Shown here piece after piece: positions 11,101 to 24,200 of a stretch of 62,919 bases of DNA. Made by a program: the position numbers and the translations under genes. Within the stretch, counting starts at the first letter, position 1; every line of letters starts with the position of its first letter. The stretch is from Mnemiopsis leidyi (Eukaryota; Ctenophora; Tentaculata; Lobata; Bolinopsidae): assembly GCA_000226015.1 (NCBI GenBank), contig JH152687.1, forward strand, positions 11,554-74,472. The letters run 5' to 3'. Under the pieces are notes generated by a model, which saw only the letters and a list, made by a program, of their open reading frames with translations, had not been told where the DNA came from and made no database searches.

Positions 11101-14100
11101 ACGATTTAGGTAAGATACACAGCCTTAGCGAAAATTGAGCGCTGTTACGCGAATTTCATTGTTATTGAAAAAGCAATGGCCTTAAAAGTGCTTGTCCAGG
11201 CTCTAAATTGCATCTTTGAAAATGTGATAGCAATTGCGATATTTCAAACATGAAGATTGTCCAAATGAGGCCTGACTCCTGAGGGTATTGAGAAATGGTA
11301 AAAAGTTAAATAGTCACTAACAGCGAAGTTGCTCTAGGACCTCAAATAATGCAAATCGCTAGTACAAGACTAAACTTTGCTGGAGACAGACGGATGGCAT
11401 AAGTTTCATAATGGATTAAATGACAATTTTAATAAGCTCTGACCTGTTGAGGTAGGTGTGATCATGGGTATTTCTAATTCGCTGAGAATGTATGAAGCTA
11501 TTTGAGCGTGGGAAGATCTAAAGGGACCCACTACTGCCGAAACCCGTCTGTTTGCTACCAGCTCTAGTACTGAAATAGCAATTGTCATTATTTTGAAAGG
11601 TTATTTTGCAATCAGTTTTCGAACAAAATATCTTTAAAAGAAATCGAATTCGAAGTTTAAAACAATACCCCTAGCACACAGACAATTGGTATTTTTGTAA
11701 ACCCAAAAACAAAATCGTACCATTTCTGACAATGTTACTGGGGTTGCCCTCAATGGAGCCCATGTCCATGACTACCGGCTCCAGCTTTGTCTGGGAAAGG
11801 AGGGTGATGTTTTCGTTAATGACGTCACAGGCATATCTGAAGGCTTCCTTTTCGTCTTTCAGTTCGGAGTATGAGAGGAGTCCTGACGGAAAAATTGTCT
11901 GGTGTTTAAGATAGTCTTTCTCTTACTGAGCTCTTTTCTATCCTTCTATGTTTCAAACATTCTTTTCAAATAGGCTTCGGTATGGAAAATTAAAGTTATG
12001 TCAACAGCTATGTTAATTGTGCAGTTGTTTTGAACGTACGGAACTAGTTAGCTAGTTGGCGTCATCTGAGTTCACTTACCTATTTTTATGGTTTCGGGGA
12101 AGGAGGAGAAGGAGAAGGGAAGAAGTAAGAGGAATACAACTGAAAATGCGATATTGCGATTCCCCTTTAAAACATTATTTATCATCTCTTATACTGAAAA
12201 TATTGCAATATGGGAAGCGTACAGCAAAAAGCAATACAAAACATTACGCAATTATCACATTTTGACCGTGACACTTGCTCTTATACAAAACATACATCTA
12301 GGTAGCTCCGTTATACACGGCTGAAGTGTCCTCGAAAGTCAAAGCCGCTAACTGCTTACTTTTTATTAACAATAATTGCCATTGTCTCGCTGGGGCTAAG
12401 TTAAGTTCCGTGAAACTTATTTTTGTCTATTGTTCAGCCATCTTAGATAGTTTAAAGGTCCATTTTTCTGCTTTTTGCAGCTCAATGCTTTGATATGTAT
12501 CTTGATAATTGATATTGGAGCTCTATTGTAACTCCATTCTTGACAAAAATAGAGTTAGAGCAGGTCCTGGTCTGACGAGCTGGATTGACTTCCTCATTTA
12601 TGGGGTGGTCCTATCAATGGATGAGGAAGTATTGCGGCAACAATGGCAAGTTCAAGACAAAGGTACATGCCGAGTGAGAAAGCTTCCGTGACCTGCGATG
12701 AAAGACTACACGGAAAAGGCAGAATTGTTGATCAGAAACCGAAAGATCGCTAGGTAAAGACGGAAACGAAGGCAATTAACGAAATTTAAGACAACAAAAA
12801 TCGTTTTTGGACTGTTGAGTTGCAGCGCACTTTATCATTAATAACACTCGACACAAGCCATACACTGGTTACAAAATATGTTGCAACAATCGCTACATTG
12901 TACTTCAATTGCAGGTTCTAACAATTTTTATTGGTTTCGAAAGCAGAAAGATGATTATCTTTTAAGAATTCTTAACTTAGTCAGTTGAACGTAAACTCCA
13001 CTACTTTACTTCGCAATCAGAACTCTAAGTAGGATCTCGAGCTAACTCCAGATGATTAAATTAAGAACGGCTAGATAGGAAGGTGCAAAGAGTGTGAACT
13101 TTTTTAACTGACAAATTGAGTCGTCCAAGACTCCCTTCTCGAGCCAAACAAACTTGTTACCCAAAAGCTTCTCTGAAATTAGTCTAGGTCCCTGATTTTA
13201 AAGTGGGTCATGAAGAATATCTATCACACTCTTGCAGTTATACGGTTCTGAGTTTAGGCAGTTCCTTGTTACTTTGTAGTAAAAGCAGTTCAATATTACT
13301 GATGCCCGCTTCTGTGACTTCTGTTTTAATAATAATGACATGGTCCTGACGGAAAATTTCGAGTCCGACATAAGAGGAAAATCTAAAATCTAGCATCCCA
13401 CAATCAGTCGTTATATAATCAATCGTTTTTAATAGCTGTTATGTCACAAGCTGACGTGAACCAACCAATCAAAGACAATTATCCAAGAAAGCAAACAATG
13501 AGAATTAACCTAGTTCCGGTTACCAAGGTTACCAGATTACCAGGACAACAGGATACCAAGGTTACCAGGTTACCAGGATTACGTAGTGTGATGAAACACA
13601 GCCGCCACACCATCTCTATCTAGCTGAGCAGTTACCCAATGTTCTGAACCAATGACAAGCCTCTGTATTGGTATTTCCTGTTGTGAACCCGCTAGAAAGT
13701 CAGTCCGGGGCCATCCTGGGACAGGTTCCTCGCATAAACATCAAACATGTGTGTGTAGATTGGGAGCTTGGATTTTTTCATTTCATGAGGAATAATATGT
13801 GATTATTTTACAACCCCGGGGTGTTACTCAAGGGTAGATGCTGGATCCATTCACGATTGCAATTACATATTTATTATTTATTTAGCACAGATATTAGCGT
13901 GCAGCGCAAATGACCTAACGTGGATCTAAAACTGTCTTGATCGCGTTCACTTCGTTTTCGAGCTACAAACTTGACCAATAAACGTAGCAGGAAGAAAGCG
14001 ACCAAGAAAGCAACCAGGAACAAAGAAGATTAGTCAGCCTACTTCCTCGTCAAAAAGCCAAAACCCAACACAGTTTAACACTAAAACAACGACTTGAAAA

Positions 14101-14914
14101 TTGTTGAGATTGCCGCGATTACGGCACAATTTCCTGGCCATTTCCAAGATCAAGACATCGCCCAAATCGATTATTCTGCATTTGAGCTACAAGCTACCAT
14201 TTGGCCGGAACTGTGTTTTACATCACGCCACACATACCCTAACAAGTCTTCAGACAATCCGGGCTGAGAACAAAGCACAAAACCGTTCGACGGTCCAGCT
14301 CCAAGCAGGAGACGTCTGACTAAAAAGTGTGTAGGACCAATTTGAAAAATGTCTCCGTTAATAACCGGGCTGTGTTACTCGGGATGTACCATGAAGGGTG
14401 TTTACTGTATAGGCAGTCTACTTCTGACGCTGAAGCTAACCCAAGATCACACTTCTATTTGAAAGCAAAAAGGCAGTAAAATACAGTACACAATGGAGTT
14501 AAGAGGTGTGGTGATGTCTTCCAAGTGACCGGTATAAACTCTAATCATGAATTACGTGTGCAGATGACTGTAGTATTGAGTACCGACCATTGCTTCCACT
14601 CAATCTTTGTTTGTTGTCAGAACATAAAATACGCTAATTTGGATATAACTAGGGCTCATCGCTTACCTGCCATCATCATCAAGGTCGTTATGGATTACTT
14701 GAATTGTTGAAATAATCATTTAGCCATCGACTCGACCTTGTAAAACTGTAAAGAAGAGTCCTATACTCTCCGCGCATACTGATCTGGCGTTAAAGTTTGA
14801 TGTCGAAGGGTTCACTGGTTCAGTGTTGATACTCCAGTGAGACATTTTATCAGTAATAATCGAGAAGAGTGCAGCGTAGGTAAACACCAACAAATTAAAA
14901 CATAAAACTTTCAT
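2196..14914 (-). CDS. iGluR A: ionotropic glutamate receptor-like subunit, 21 exons, 1228 aa
   Basis: Ligand-gated cation channel subunit of the plasma membrane, predicted from family. Exons in transcript order: 14737-14914, 11721-11882, 11444-11569, 10134-10277, 9791-9899, 9467-9623, 9125-9257, 8875-8939, 8586-8750, 8251-8358, 7972-8142, 7763-7844, 7414-7541, 7083-7246, 4964-5184, 4525-4844, 4042-4187, 3430-3706, 3076-3294, 2882-2941, 2196-2747. All have GT-AG borders and matching phases, and the total is 3687 nt. Exon 1 starts with a signal peptide (MKVLCFNLLVFTYAALF). Residues of about 48-480 form the bilobed amino-terminal domain (VVGPFRSSHAQIASY). S1 begins near 500 (LRLGITHEPPF), M1 is about 631-648, the pore loop about 713-731, M3 737-762 (AMYTANLAAFLT), S2 follows, and M4 is about 919-941. 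The cytoplasmic tail has about 280 residues. The S2 disulfide cysteines (C847, C900) are present. The pocket arginine (R591) is kept, but other ligand residues are not. It is a tandem paralogue of iGluR B. Exact subfamily is unknown. Confidence 0.93.
5840..5965 (+). repeat. Tandem duplication upstream of the nested PAN-like gene
   Basis: Two direct copies, 5840-5905 and 5906-5965, share the block TTCCTGATAGTCG followed by TTAAGCCTCTC and an AT-rich half with TATA-like stretches (TAGTATAAAT, ATATATTAAG). The array ends about 85 bp before the ATG at 6051. The position suggests a duplicated promoter segment, but no transcription start can be seen from sequence. Confidence 0.65.
6051..6677 (+). 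CDS. Secreted cysteine-rich protein with C-terminal PAN/apple-like domain (nested gene)
   Basis: A single-exon frame of 208 codons lies wholly inside the 1.9-kb intron 5185-7082 of iGluR A, on the opposite strand. I chose ATG 6051 because it gives a clean signal peptide (MKTTAFLLILCVGLSAVSA); an upstream non-ATG extension does not. The mature protein has a basic, Lys-rich N-terminal module of about 85 residues with six cysteines (first DPCKK, last QPCKKG). An acidic run and a Pro/Ala/Thr linker (APAPPAPESTAAPPAP) follow. A C-terminal module of about 90 residues holds the cysteine spacing and the GCAAVVYIPKVSRCF core typical of PAN/apple folds, which bind proteins or carbohydrate. The role is unknown. 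It has no counterpart in iGluR B, because B lacks the host intron. Confidence 0.82.
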   Translation: MKTTAFLLILCVGLSAVSAGKKDDTDKKDPCKKASRAIIKCLKKGYEPTILSKEDLGKCSIKPQELKKKEIKRCAKREKEFSDNGCSQPCKKGSDDDEETAAPAPPAPESTAAPPAPCIKKTIAQCRHSQQVYRGGIMSPVYHNDIPTFGACVEKCRNIAGCAAVVYIPKVSRCFTKNASHNPLAPEFIRGRISFSLAMPCLEECSNK

Positions 14915-17900
14915 TTATGATGCCAATCTGCTGTTGAATCTGTGTCATTGCTAGATTTCACACTAATTTGGGCCCCACAAGTGCTAATCAGAAGTTATCA
15001 AGTCAATTTAATTTGTCAACTTTCTTGCAATATCCCTATCCACACATTCGAATTATAACCTTCAACATTTGAGATGTAAGCAAAGAATTCTATGGAGTAA
15101 CTGAGTAAACTCAGTGCTAAAAAATACCGATTAAAAAATTCACTCCATTACTCCAAAGTAAACAACCTTGCAAAAATGTAACGACTTATCAGACCGTAAC
15201 AGTTCTAATCCGACTAAGAAGCGAGAGAAAGCAGTTTTTAGCAGCAGTAGTTAACGAACGGTATGTTTCTGTGGAGGAGAAATGACTAATTACGACGGTG
15301 TTTACACACGGCAACTCAGCTGGGGTTACTAGATGTCGCTTAGAAATCCGACAGTTTCCTCCCTGAAGTTATGCAGGGAAACTCTGTGACAACTTACTAA
15401 TGTTGACACACAGATATCGATATCATCTCCATTGATTTTCTCTGTGATCTTCTTAAAAATTTTCCCCCTTTTTCTTCAAGATCGTTAAGGAAAGTGTTTC
15501 TACTTTTATGCACTACTGTCTTACAGTACACTCTTCAATGTGGTCTTGAAGAAACATTGGACAATTCTACATCTTAGAGAGATACCGACAAATTACACAT
15601 CTACAAGTACTGAGCTGCTCAGTATCAAGTATCACTGTGTCCTAACCGCCTAGATATTGTATATTAAATGACAAATTTTCTTTCTTTAAGAAAAATAAGT
15701 GACGTTTTAAATCGGATTAGATGAGCCATATAGAATAGATGTGATGGCAGTGCAATGTATAAGACGCAAAATGATGAAAGCAGAAATCTCTATTGAATTT
15801 CACTTAAAAATTCCATTAAATCTGGGTAAACCTTAGATAAGACCAGGTTAATTCAGTTCAAATGTACAAGGATTATTTGTGCTGCTATAGCAATGTCCAA
15901 AATTAGATAAATCAAAATTCAAACGAAACTAATCCTAAATTTTACAGAACAAGATTAAATAGTTGTAATGAGATCAATGATTCGATGAAGTAGACAATGT
16001 TCCGATGTATCTGAACTGACCTAAATAAACGGGAGCTGTTCCGATCGAACGTTAGTAAATAAAGAGCAAGCAGGGCGTAGGCACATTGGAAATTCAAAAA
16101 TTGCATCATTTATTCTCTTTGTTGATCAATGTTAACTTTCTTGTGAAACAATCCTTTAGGCTTTAGAATTTATCTTCAGAATAGTGTGCATGAACTTATG
16201 CAGCTGAGGCAGCTTTAGAACTTAGAAAGATAGTTTAAGTTAAGAGGAAAACTGAATGAAGGACCATCGTGCAGTTTGATGCTTCTAAATCGCCATGACC
16301 TAAAAAGACCTTGCAAGATTTGAAAATGCAGCCGACAAAAGTTTGAGCGACAGACACGAAATTAGAACGTTGAAAACCAGGCAAGTGTAACAAAACTTGT
16401 GAGAGGAATTTCATCCTGAACTACGTTATCCCTGCGGCTTGCGGGTAAGACCAACTCAACACAAATACTCAAGTCCGAGTCTGCTGCTGTTGAAGTGTTC
16501 ACCTCCGAGAGTGTAGGATTCGGCCACTAAAGCCGGCTAGTTTGGTTAGAAACATAGTTTTTCAACCAGGCACGGGCTTGATACAATGTTTTCTTAATAC
16601 CTCTTTAATCGACTTATGTTTTTAGGCAAGCATTGAAAAGTCGGCATATAAAATTCGGTGATTCGTGGAACATTGGTGAAAAGGCTCCCAATTTTTGATA
16701 AAGAAGAACGAATGAATATGGCTAGATATCCCGACAAGCTTTACCACTGAAACTAGCGACAAGTTTGACTGCCCGATATAGCAGAATTGCGTGGACAGAG
16801 TATGTGGCACACACTATAGGACGCTCATTCACAACTGAATGTAAAAAGCTTGCCGAGACAGGAAGTAGAGTATGGGAGAATTACCGGCAGCCGACTTCCG
16901 GAGTGCTTCCGAGAAGACTGTCAGTTTGGAGATAACACAAACACGCTACATAAACACATATTCACCTAATCAGGAGCTGATTGAGAATCTCTAGTGTACT
17001 CCACCCGCCAAATTCCAGCAGATTGCTCCGTAATTTTACCCCCATGACGCAATGGTTTTACCCAATCTCTGATTGTCACATGTTCACTGCTCAGTTTCCC
17101 CTTGACGGTCGGCGGGACAAGCATCATTATGTGATTTAGACTAATTAGATGATTTCAGTGTTTGGTTTGCCGTATGCTATTGATAACGTCTGACTGATTG
17201 ATAATCGTTTATCCTGTTACTTGAAGTTGGAATTTTCGTATACGATGTTTGGATACTACGTAGTATGAGCTGCAAGCTGCACATCACAGCAATACTGAAG
17301 CAAAAAGATTCCAAAGTTCTACTTGCTAAGGTTCTACTTCTAGCTTCTTATAACGATTATGATGATGCAATACACTTTCTGTATTTATTAGACCAAAAAA
17401 TCCTAATTGCGATAGAATTACAATTTGAAACGCTGAAATAGCGACCTTCTGCATCAAGTATTTGATTTATTTTTTCACTTAACGACTGGTGAACATTTCG
17501 TAAAATCTATCTGTACGTGTGTTCTTATAATAAGCTAACCCCCAAAGTTAATTTGGAAATTTTGTACTTCGTCTGAAGAAATAAAACAATATCTTTTGTA
17601 TATCGGCTATGAAATTGTGTCGTATGGATTTAAATTAACATATCATAAGGACTGTATTGATAAATTTCATTTTCCGTGGATTGAGAAAATACATATGCAT
17701 AGTTTGCTAGCAACACGATAGGTGTCACATCTAAAAATCTTTAAAATTCCTAGAAAATATTTTTATCCATCTTTGATTTATAAACTTTGATCAAACCTCT
17801 CATTTTGATTCCTAATTGCGTTTGCAACTAAAAACCTGCCACAAAATTGTATTCAAACCACCATACCTAAAGTCCTTGTTATAATGGTAACCTGTACCTC

Positions 17901-18238
17901 AGAGATAAAAATATTCAATGCCGCTCAACGTTCATTCAAACACTTAACTTGACTGACTGATGATAAGTGATGATATGATGACTGTGATGAACGACTAACG
18001 ATGACTCAATCCATAAAACAGTTTTTCTTGGTTTTAATTGGTATTGTTAGAATGAACTCATATGCGATGTAAAGCGGAACTTGAGACACCTTTGATTTGA
18101 ACAGTTCTCGTGATTTATCGCATTTCACTACATCAAAGAAACTTCCATAGGAGAGACTTGTCGATGAACATTTGCTGGGCACGGAGCTCAAGTTGGTAAT
18201 CCAGAATATTTGCTGGATATAGGGAGATAAAGAAGGTG
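14915..18238. other. Intergenic between iGluR A and iGluR B
   Basis: This stretch is 3.3 kb of AT-rich sequence between the start codon of A and the stop codon of B. It should contain the promoter of A and the 3' UTR of B. I see no conserved coding frame, RNA gene or mobile element. Short frames such as 16622-16810 lack splice context and homology. Confidence 0.5.
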
Positions 18239-21200
18239 CTAAGTGGGTAAAGACACATCACTTTCAGAGCTGATGTCCTGAGTGTCGCTCAAGTCATTAT
18301 CAGAGGAGTATATTAAGCTGGACCGGGTGGAGAAAGAAGCCCCTGCCTTCCTGCTCGACACAGTCCGTCTAGCCTTGCTCCCCCTCTCTGATCTCCTCCC
18401 CTCCTGATTACTGTTTGTCATTCTCTCCAGGGTCCTATCGAACAGTTCCTGAGCAAAGTGTTGCGGGTCCGTCTCGGCGGCGGAGTGAGTGGTGCGCTTG
18501 TGAGCTCCCTGGTTCCGAGACCGAGATTTGGGGAGAGACTTGCTGCTGTGGTAGGGGTTCAACCCACGTACCAGACTGTCGCTGTCTGTGGGGGAGGTGT
18601 TGTTGATGTTGTCGGCCATGTCGAAGCCGGCTGGGAGTGAGTTGTGATGGTAGAGTCGAGCTGGAACTGCTGCGTCCTTCTTTTGGGGCTTGTGGTGTTC
18701 TTTTCCGTTACCAAGGGGACGTCCGTTTGATTGTTTGTATCCAGAGTTTGGTAACTGAAAAAGCGTCGGTTCAGTTCCTATATTTTGTTCTTATTTCGTT
18801 TCGATTATTCAAATAAACATTTAAAACTTAAATTAAGATACAGTTTGAAATCGGAACAGTGCAACGAGTGTATGCTTGATTAGCTTGCACGTAGAAAAAG
18901 ATGTATGACCTTGATAAACAAGCATCGTATTCACTTATTACACCGATATTAGCTGAGAGGTGCCTTGTTGTGCCACCAGTTTCCTACTGCTTTAAAATAC
19001 TCACACTTCGTTGCCTTACTTGCATTTAAACCAGTCTCTGACGTTGGGTTGTTAACGAAATAAGGGGGTTCAGTTAGACGGAGTGAAAAGCCTACTTTTG
19101 AAGCCCCGATGTAATGGGAAATGAAGTTTCGGTGTCCCTCTCCAGTGGCAACTCAAAAAAGAAAGTATCAGATTCCTATCTGTACTGTCAGCACTGTGAA
19201 GAGTGGGTGGGAGGCAGCTATGTTCTTGGGAAAGTTTACCCATGTTTTAACGCCCCGGTGTGTCCCCAGAGTCTCCGACCCCTAGACTACCCTCCCTCCT
19301 CCCACTACTACCACTGCCTCTGTGGAAACATTGATGTCAGAGAGAACTACATGCCTCTAGTCCTGGGCTGTTCCCGTTGCGGAGACCTTGTCAAACCCAC
19401 CCTGGAACCACCCAAACGACACTACTTTCTCTGTCCGTGCAGTAATTTCTGGGACAAGATTTGCTATGGCAACGAGACGGAGCCGTGTTTAGCGTGTGGG
19501 TTTGAAGTGACTCCCCGGAGCCTGCCCCCAACTCTCTGGTACTTCTGGTGCATGTGCGGGGAGAAGCGGAGTCAGCTGAGCTACACCCAGCCCACTTTGG
19601 ACTGTCCCGGGAAACATTGCCGAGAGAGGATTGTTGGGGCTTCAGATCCTCCCGAGGTAATATATTACAAGTGCAAAGCCTGTACTGTCTACTTCAAGGA
19701 CTACGGCTACAAGAGTGTTCCTCAGCCGTGTACGGAGTGTCCTGCCAAAATCTGGCCGTCTCACGCCCCTGAGCTCCAGCACTATCTGTGTCCGAAGTGC
19801 TGGATGTACTTCGCAATCCGCTCCGATCCTGATGAGACATTACGCTGTCGGAGGCAGAACTGCAATACTCTGATTACGCCCAGTATAGACAAACCTGAGT
19901 CTGTTTACTTGAAGGAAGGTCAGTTTGTTGCCCCCCTCCCCCGGGACGACCTCGCCCCTAAAACCCCCTGCTTCTTCCTGTGCAACTGTGGGGCTCTCAA
20001 CGGGGACTATTGGTGGGAACAGAGCTGGAACCCCACAGAGCCCCAGTATTGCGAGAGGTGCAAGTTCGACGTGTACCCATTCTCTAGACCGCTAGCTAAC
20101 AGACAGCATGTCGGCTACTTTGTCTGTAAGTGTGGGGTGAAGTGGAGGAGCGAGAGAGCTTATCCGGGGGTCAGTCAGAGTTGCAAATCTTGTAGAGAGA
20201 GTGTAGGTGCTGTTAGGATAGAACCTAGATCTACCCGGGGTGTGATTGTGTAGACACGTGCATTAACACGTGCATCAACACGTGCATCATTTGTAATAAC
20301 GTTCATCAACACGTGCATTTAAACGTGCATCATTAGTCATTATAATTACGTGCATTATTTGCACGTGCATCAGCACTTGTATCATTACTTGCATCATCAA
20401 CACACGTCCATAGTGTGCAAGAGAACGTTGAAAATTTCTTGTAAAGTAAATCTCAAAACTCGTTAAGATGGGAGGCTTCTTGACTCGGACTTACCAGAAT
20501 AACTTTGTCTTCGTGATCTTGTGGAGTTTCGTATCCCAAATCTGAGACCGCCTGAAAGAGACGTTGAGGTTGGGACACATGATCGGTAGACACAACCATG
20601 GTTATTGACCTTTTGAAGCTAATAAATTCATGAACTTGAACACAACTTACCGAACTTAAAAAGTGACCTACTTTATTTGGATTTAAAGGGATAAAATTAT
20701 CGTCAGATTTTGACTTGGATGACAGCTTGTTTTTCCCATCAAAGTCAATCATGTGGATGAGCTCCCCGACATTAATGTCATCAGTTTTCTTGCTGGAAGT
20801 TACAGTTCCTTCTTCTGGAGGCTCCCACTCCTGGTGTAAATGAGTCTCAATTACTGCTTATGCCAGGGTTTAAGTGTTTTATTTGATATTCATACAATTT
20901 GTATTTTGTTATTAATTTATCCGGTACATTTATTTATCACAGTTGATAATTCAAAATGACGTGTAATTGTGAACGTAATTTACCTTATATTTGCAGTTTT
21001 GGTATTCAGGCCTCTTCCAGATGTAAATCAGTCTATACTTAACTGCGTTTAGGAATGACTGAAAATAGTTTTGTCATCAAACTAATCGATCCATTAAAAA
21101 CAGTGAGAAATTATGCCGCTTTGGTAAACAAACAAAGCGGCAAATTTTAAGGGCAAAATTACTTGTCGGACGAGGGCAAAAGTTAAATTATCAAACTAGC

Positions 21201-24200
21201 TCCATGATTGTACAGACCACGTACTTTGGTTTGTTGACGGATAACTTTTCTTCATAAACCTATCGATTTCCTCCAAAGCTTCTCACAACTCACCGTTTTG
21301 AATCTCTTCATGTCCATGACACTCTCATAGAGAATCTCCCCAATCAGTATAACTCCTGATACAGCAATAACAACAAAGAATGTGTAGCATAGCCCGTAGA
21401 TGTTTGCTAGATTTAGAGAGGATGACTTGGTGGTCTTCCCCTTGGATGCACAGTCTCCCTTACTCCACTTCTTCCACAGGGCATCCAACTCGTTCTGCTC
21501 GCTCAGAGTTAGTAGGGCTGCGTTGAACGTTTCCAGATAAGGAGAGTTGGGAGGAAATCCAAATGCGTACCTGCGTGTGTTGTTGGGATGAGAAATTGCG
21601 GGTGTTGTTAGGAATGGATAAAATTGTCATTTTGTCAACATCTTTCAAGATAATGATTAAGAGTTTGGTGAAAAACCGGAAAATAGGTGAAAATCTCTGT
21701 TTGCTATTGCATCTTGTTTGAAATAGCCTTCTTACCCAAATGAAAAGAGCTGTTCCCCAATGATCTGTAGATTACAGGGTTTTGTGTTCGCCTCAAATGT
21801 AACGATAGCTCCCCCGTAAAAGAATATGTATTCTTCTTCTCGTGCCCTCTTGAAACCCTCCTCGACGTTCGACACGCTGTCCTATGTGAGGTTTTGTGTC
21901 TTTGTTGGGGGAAATCTTAAAATTTTATATCTATTTAACAGTTTAAGTTGGCTGCCAAATTTATAATTTTGTTCAATTATAATTTCTATGCTCTTGAGTT
22001 AATGAAAGATAAAATGCTTACCATGCGCTTGTAAACTTCTTCAAGTTCGGGAGATTTAGCTGCTCCTAAAAGAATTTCTGCATTTGTTCCATTTACAGTT
22101 CCCCATTTCACCTCATCCTGGCTGATCAAATCTGCTATTGAGTTAATACCGTTCTCCATCCGGGTGACTGTCAAGAAAGCTGCCAAGTTAGCGGTGTACA
22201 TGGCAGTTACAATCAGGATCATGAACCACCACATCGCCAGAATAACCCTGCCCGACATGTTACGGGGCACTCCTTCGACTGGTCCGATACTGAACAAACA
22301 GGCCGCTATCATCCACAGGGAATTTCCAACGTTCATGAGCTCCTCCTTGTTCTCACTGGGGTCACTGAGCCTGGTCTCAAACAGACAGTTGTCTACCCCT
22401 TCCTCTGCCGTTATCTTCATTTCTTTGTTGCATCTAAACACCTCACATGCCTTACAAGAGCACCTCAGTGCAGCGTGCATTCTCCTGCCGTAGAATCCTA
22501 GAGGTGACATGTGATCATAGAGCCAGATAAGAAGAACCATCAGCACTGCAAAGGCGAGAATCGCATACCAGAGGTCCACATCGAATGGCTTAGTCCAGAA
22601 AAACGGATCACTCTTAGCTTCCTTTATTTTAGTAGTCATCACAAGACCAGTGTTTATAAAAGGAATAGAAAAGTCGATGGCTCGTTCCCTAGCTTTGTTC
22701 ATGGCAAAGTTAACAGCCCCAACGTCGATATCTCCATCCAACAACATCTTGATAAGTCCGTTCCAGGATCCGTTCGGTTCGGGCGAACCGAACTTCTTGT
22801 CAGCTGACTCGACGAAAATGTAATCAAACTCCAGCTGCATGGCTAGTTTCTCGACCAGCTCGATGCAAAGTCCGGTGTAGCAGAGTTTGGTATCGTTAGG
22901 GGTTTTGAGAGTGCAATTCCTGTCTATTTTGATGAACGGGGGCTCCTGAAAAGGTGTAAAGTTGAAAAAGGTATTATATACTTTGAACACTCTGTTAATG
23001 ACGATTAAACCGTTTCCAAGTAGAGGTACGTTCCTATTAGATTAATAGCTTAATAGTGTCCACATTAAAACTCCAGGACTGACCTGAGTGATGCCCAGAC
23101 GAAGGGTCCTGCCCTTCAAACTTCTAACTGCACTTGTTGGAGTGTCGGTCACTCTTCCATTCCACATTATCCGCTCACTCTGGTTCAGGGTTAGATGTTG
23201 GAGAGACTCCAGATTGATTGTTGGTGTCCACTCCCCCACCTTGGTTGAAAGTTTCGAAATGTTGATTTCAGAGACGCTAATGTTGCTCAATTTTGTTGCT
23301 GATTCTAAACCAGGATATACAGTCATCGACTTTCTTTGGAGATTGGGGATACCTAAATTCCCACAATTGATTACGTATTCAATTTTGAAAGTGATAGTAA
23401 GAACTTGAATGATTACACACTGACCTTGAAAATCTTTTTTGATCTGAAATTAACCAGATCGTACTTCTTAGACACAGGTCCTCCATTGCTGTCAAACTGT
23501 ATCTTTGACGTCACTCCTTCAAACTGCGTCTGGAATAAAGAGTTCATTATGAATAAACGTTTTGAAATCAATTTTATCTGAGGACTAAGTTACCTTCAAT
23601 CTGTCGCTCACTCGCTGCTGCGCCATCATTAAAAAAGGTAGCTTACAGATAAAAATCTGCCCTCAAATAAAATAGTATTTAGAATTAGTAAATAGATAAA
23701 GCAAACCTCCATCATGTAATGTAAGAGCATCTTCCCCTCGTTGTAGTATCTGACAGGGGTCGACCAGAAGTCCAGAACCGGGGGATTAAGCTCCAGGTGG
23801 TCCTCGTGCATGACGGTCTTCAGGGCGTGTGCTACCACCCACACGCTGTCGTACGTTAGGTAGGCTCTGTTCTGAGGGAATTAATGGACCTTACTGACCT
23901 AGATTACAGATTAATGATAGAATAAATCTTACTTCTCAGAAAGTTGGATTGCTTATCATTTGAAGTTTCAGTAGAGAATTTAAGGTATGGCTAAATTTTT
24001 TTGCATATCTTTGTTTCGATTACCTGTAAATCTACTCCGAGAGTATCTGATTCAGATTCCTCCATTTCGACCTGCGGGCCTGAAAATTTCGTATCGAGAA
24101 TTAGTGCGAACACAGAATACTCATTGAACTTAACATTCCCAATTAGAGCAAATGTTGCACGTGAGATTTGAAGAATAATCATACACATGGCAGTTGCTTG

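Noticed and set aside
22164..22493. 109-codon + strand frame inside iGluR B
   Set aside because: Antisense shadow of the pore and M3 exon. The same shadow appears over iGluR A because the DNA there is nearly identical.
23592..23640. Additional short exon of iGluR B (MMAQQRVSDRLK)
   Set aside because: iGluR A has no counterpart, and exons 23707-23871 and 23425-23529 join in phase without it.
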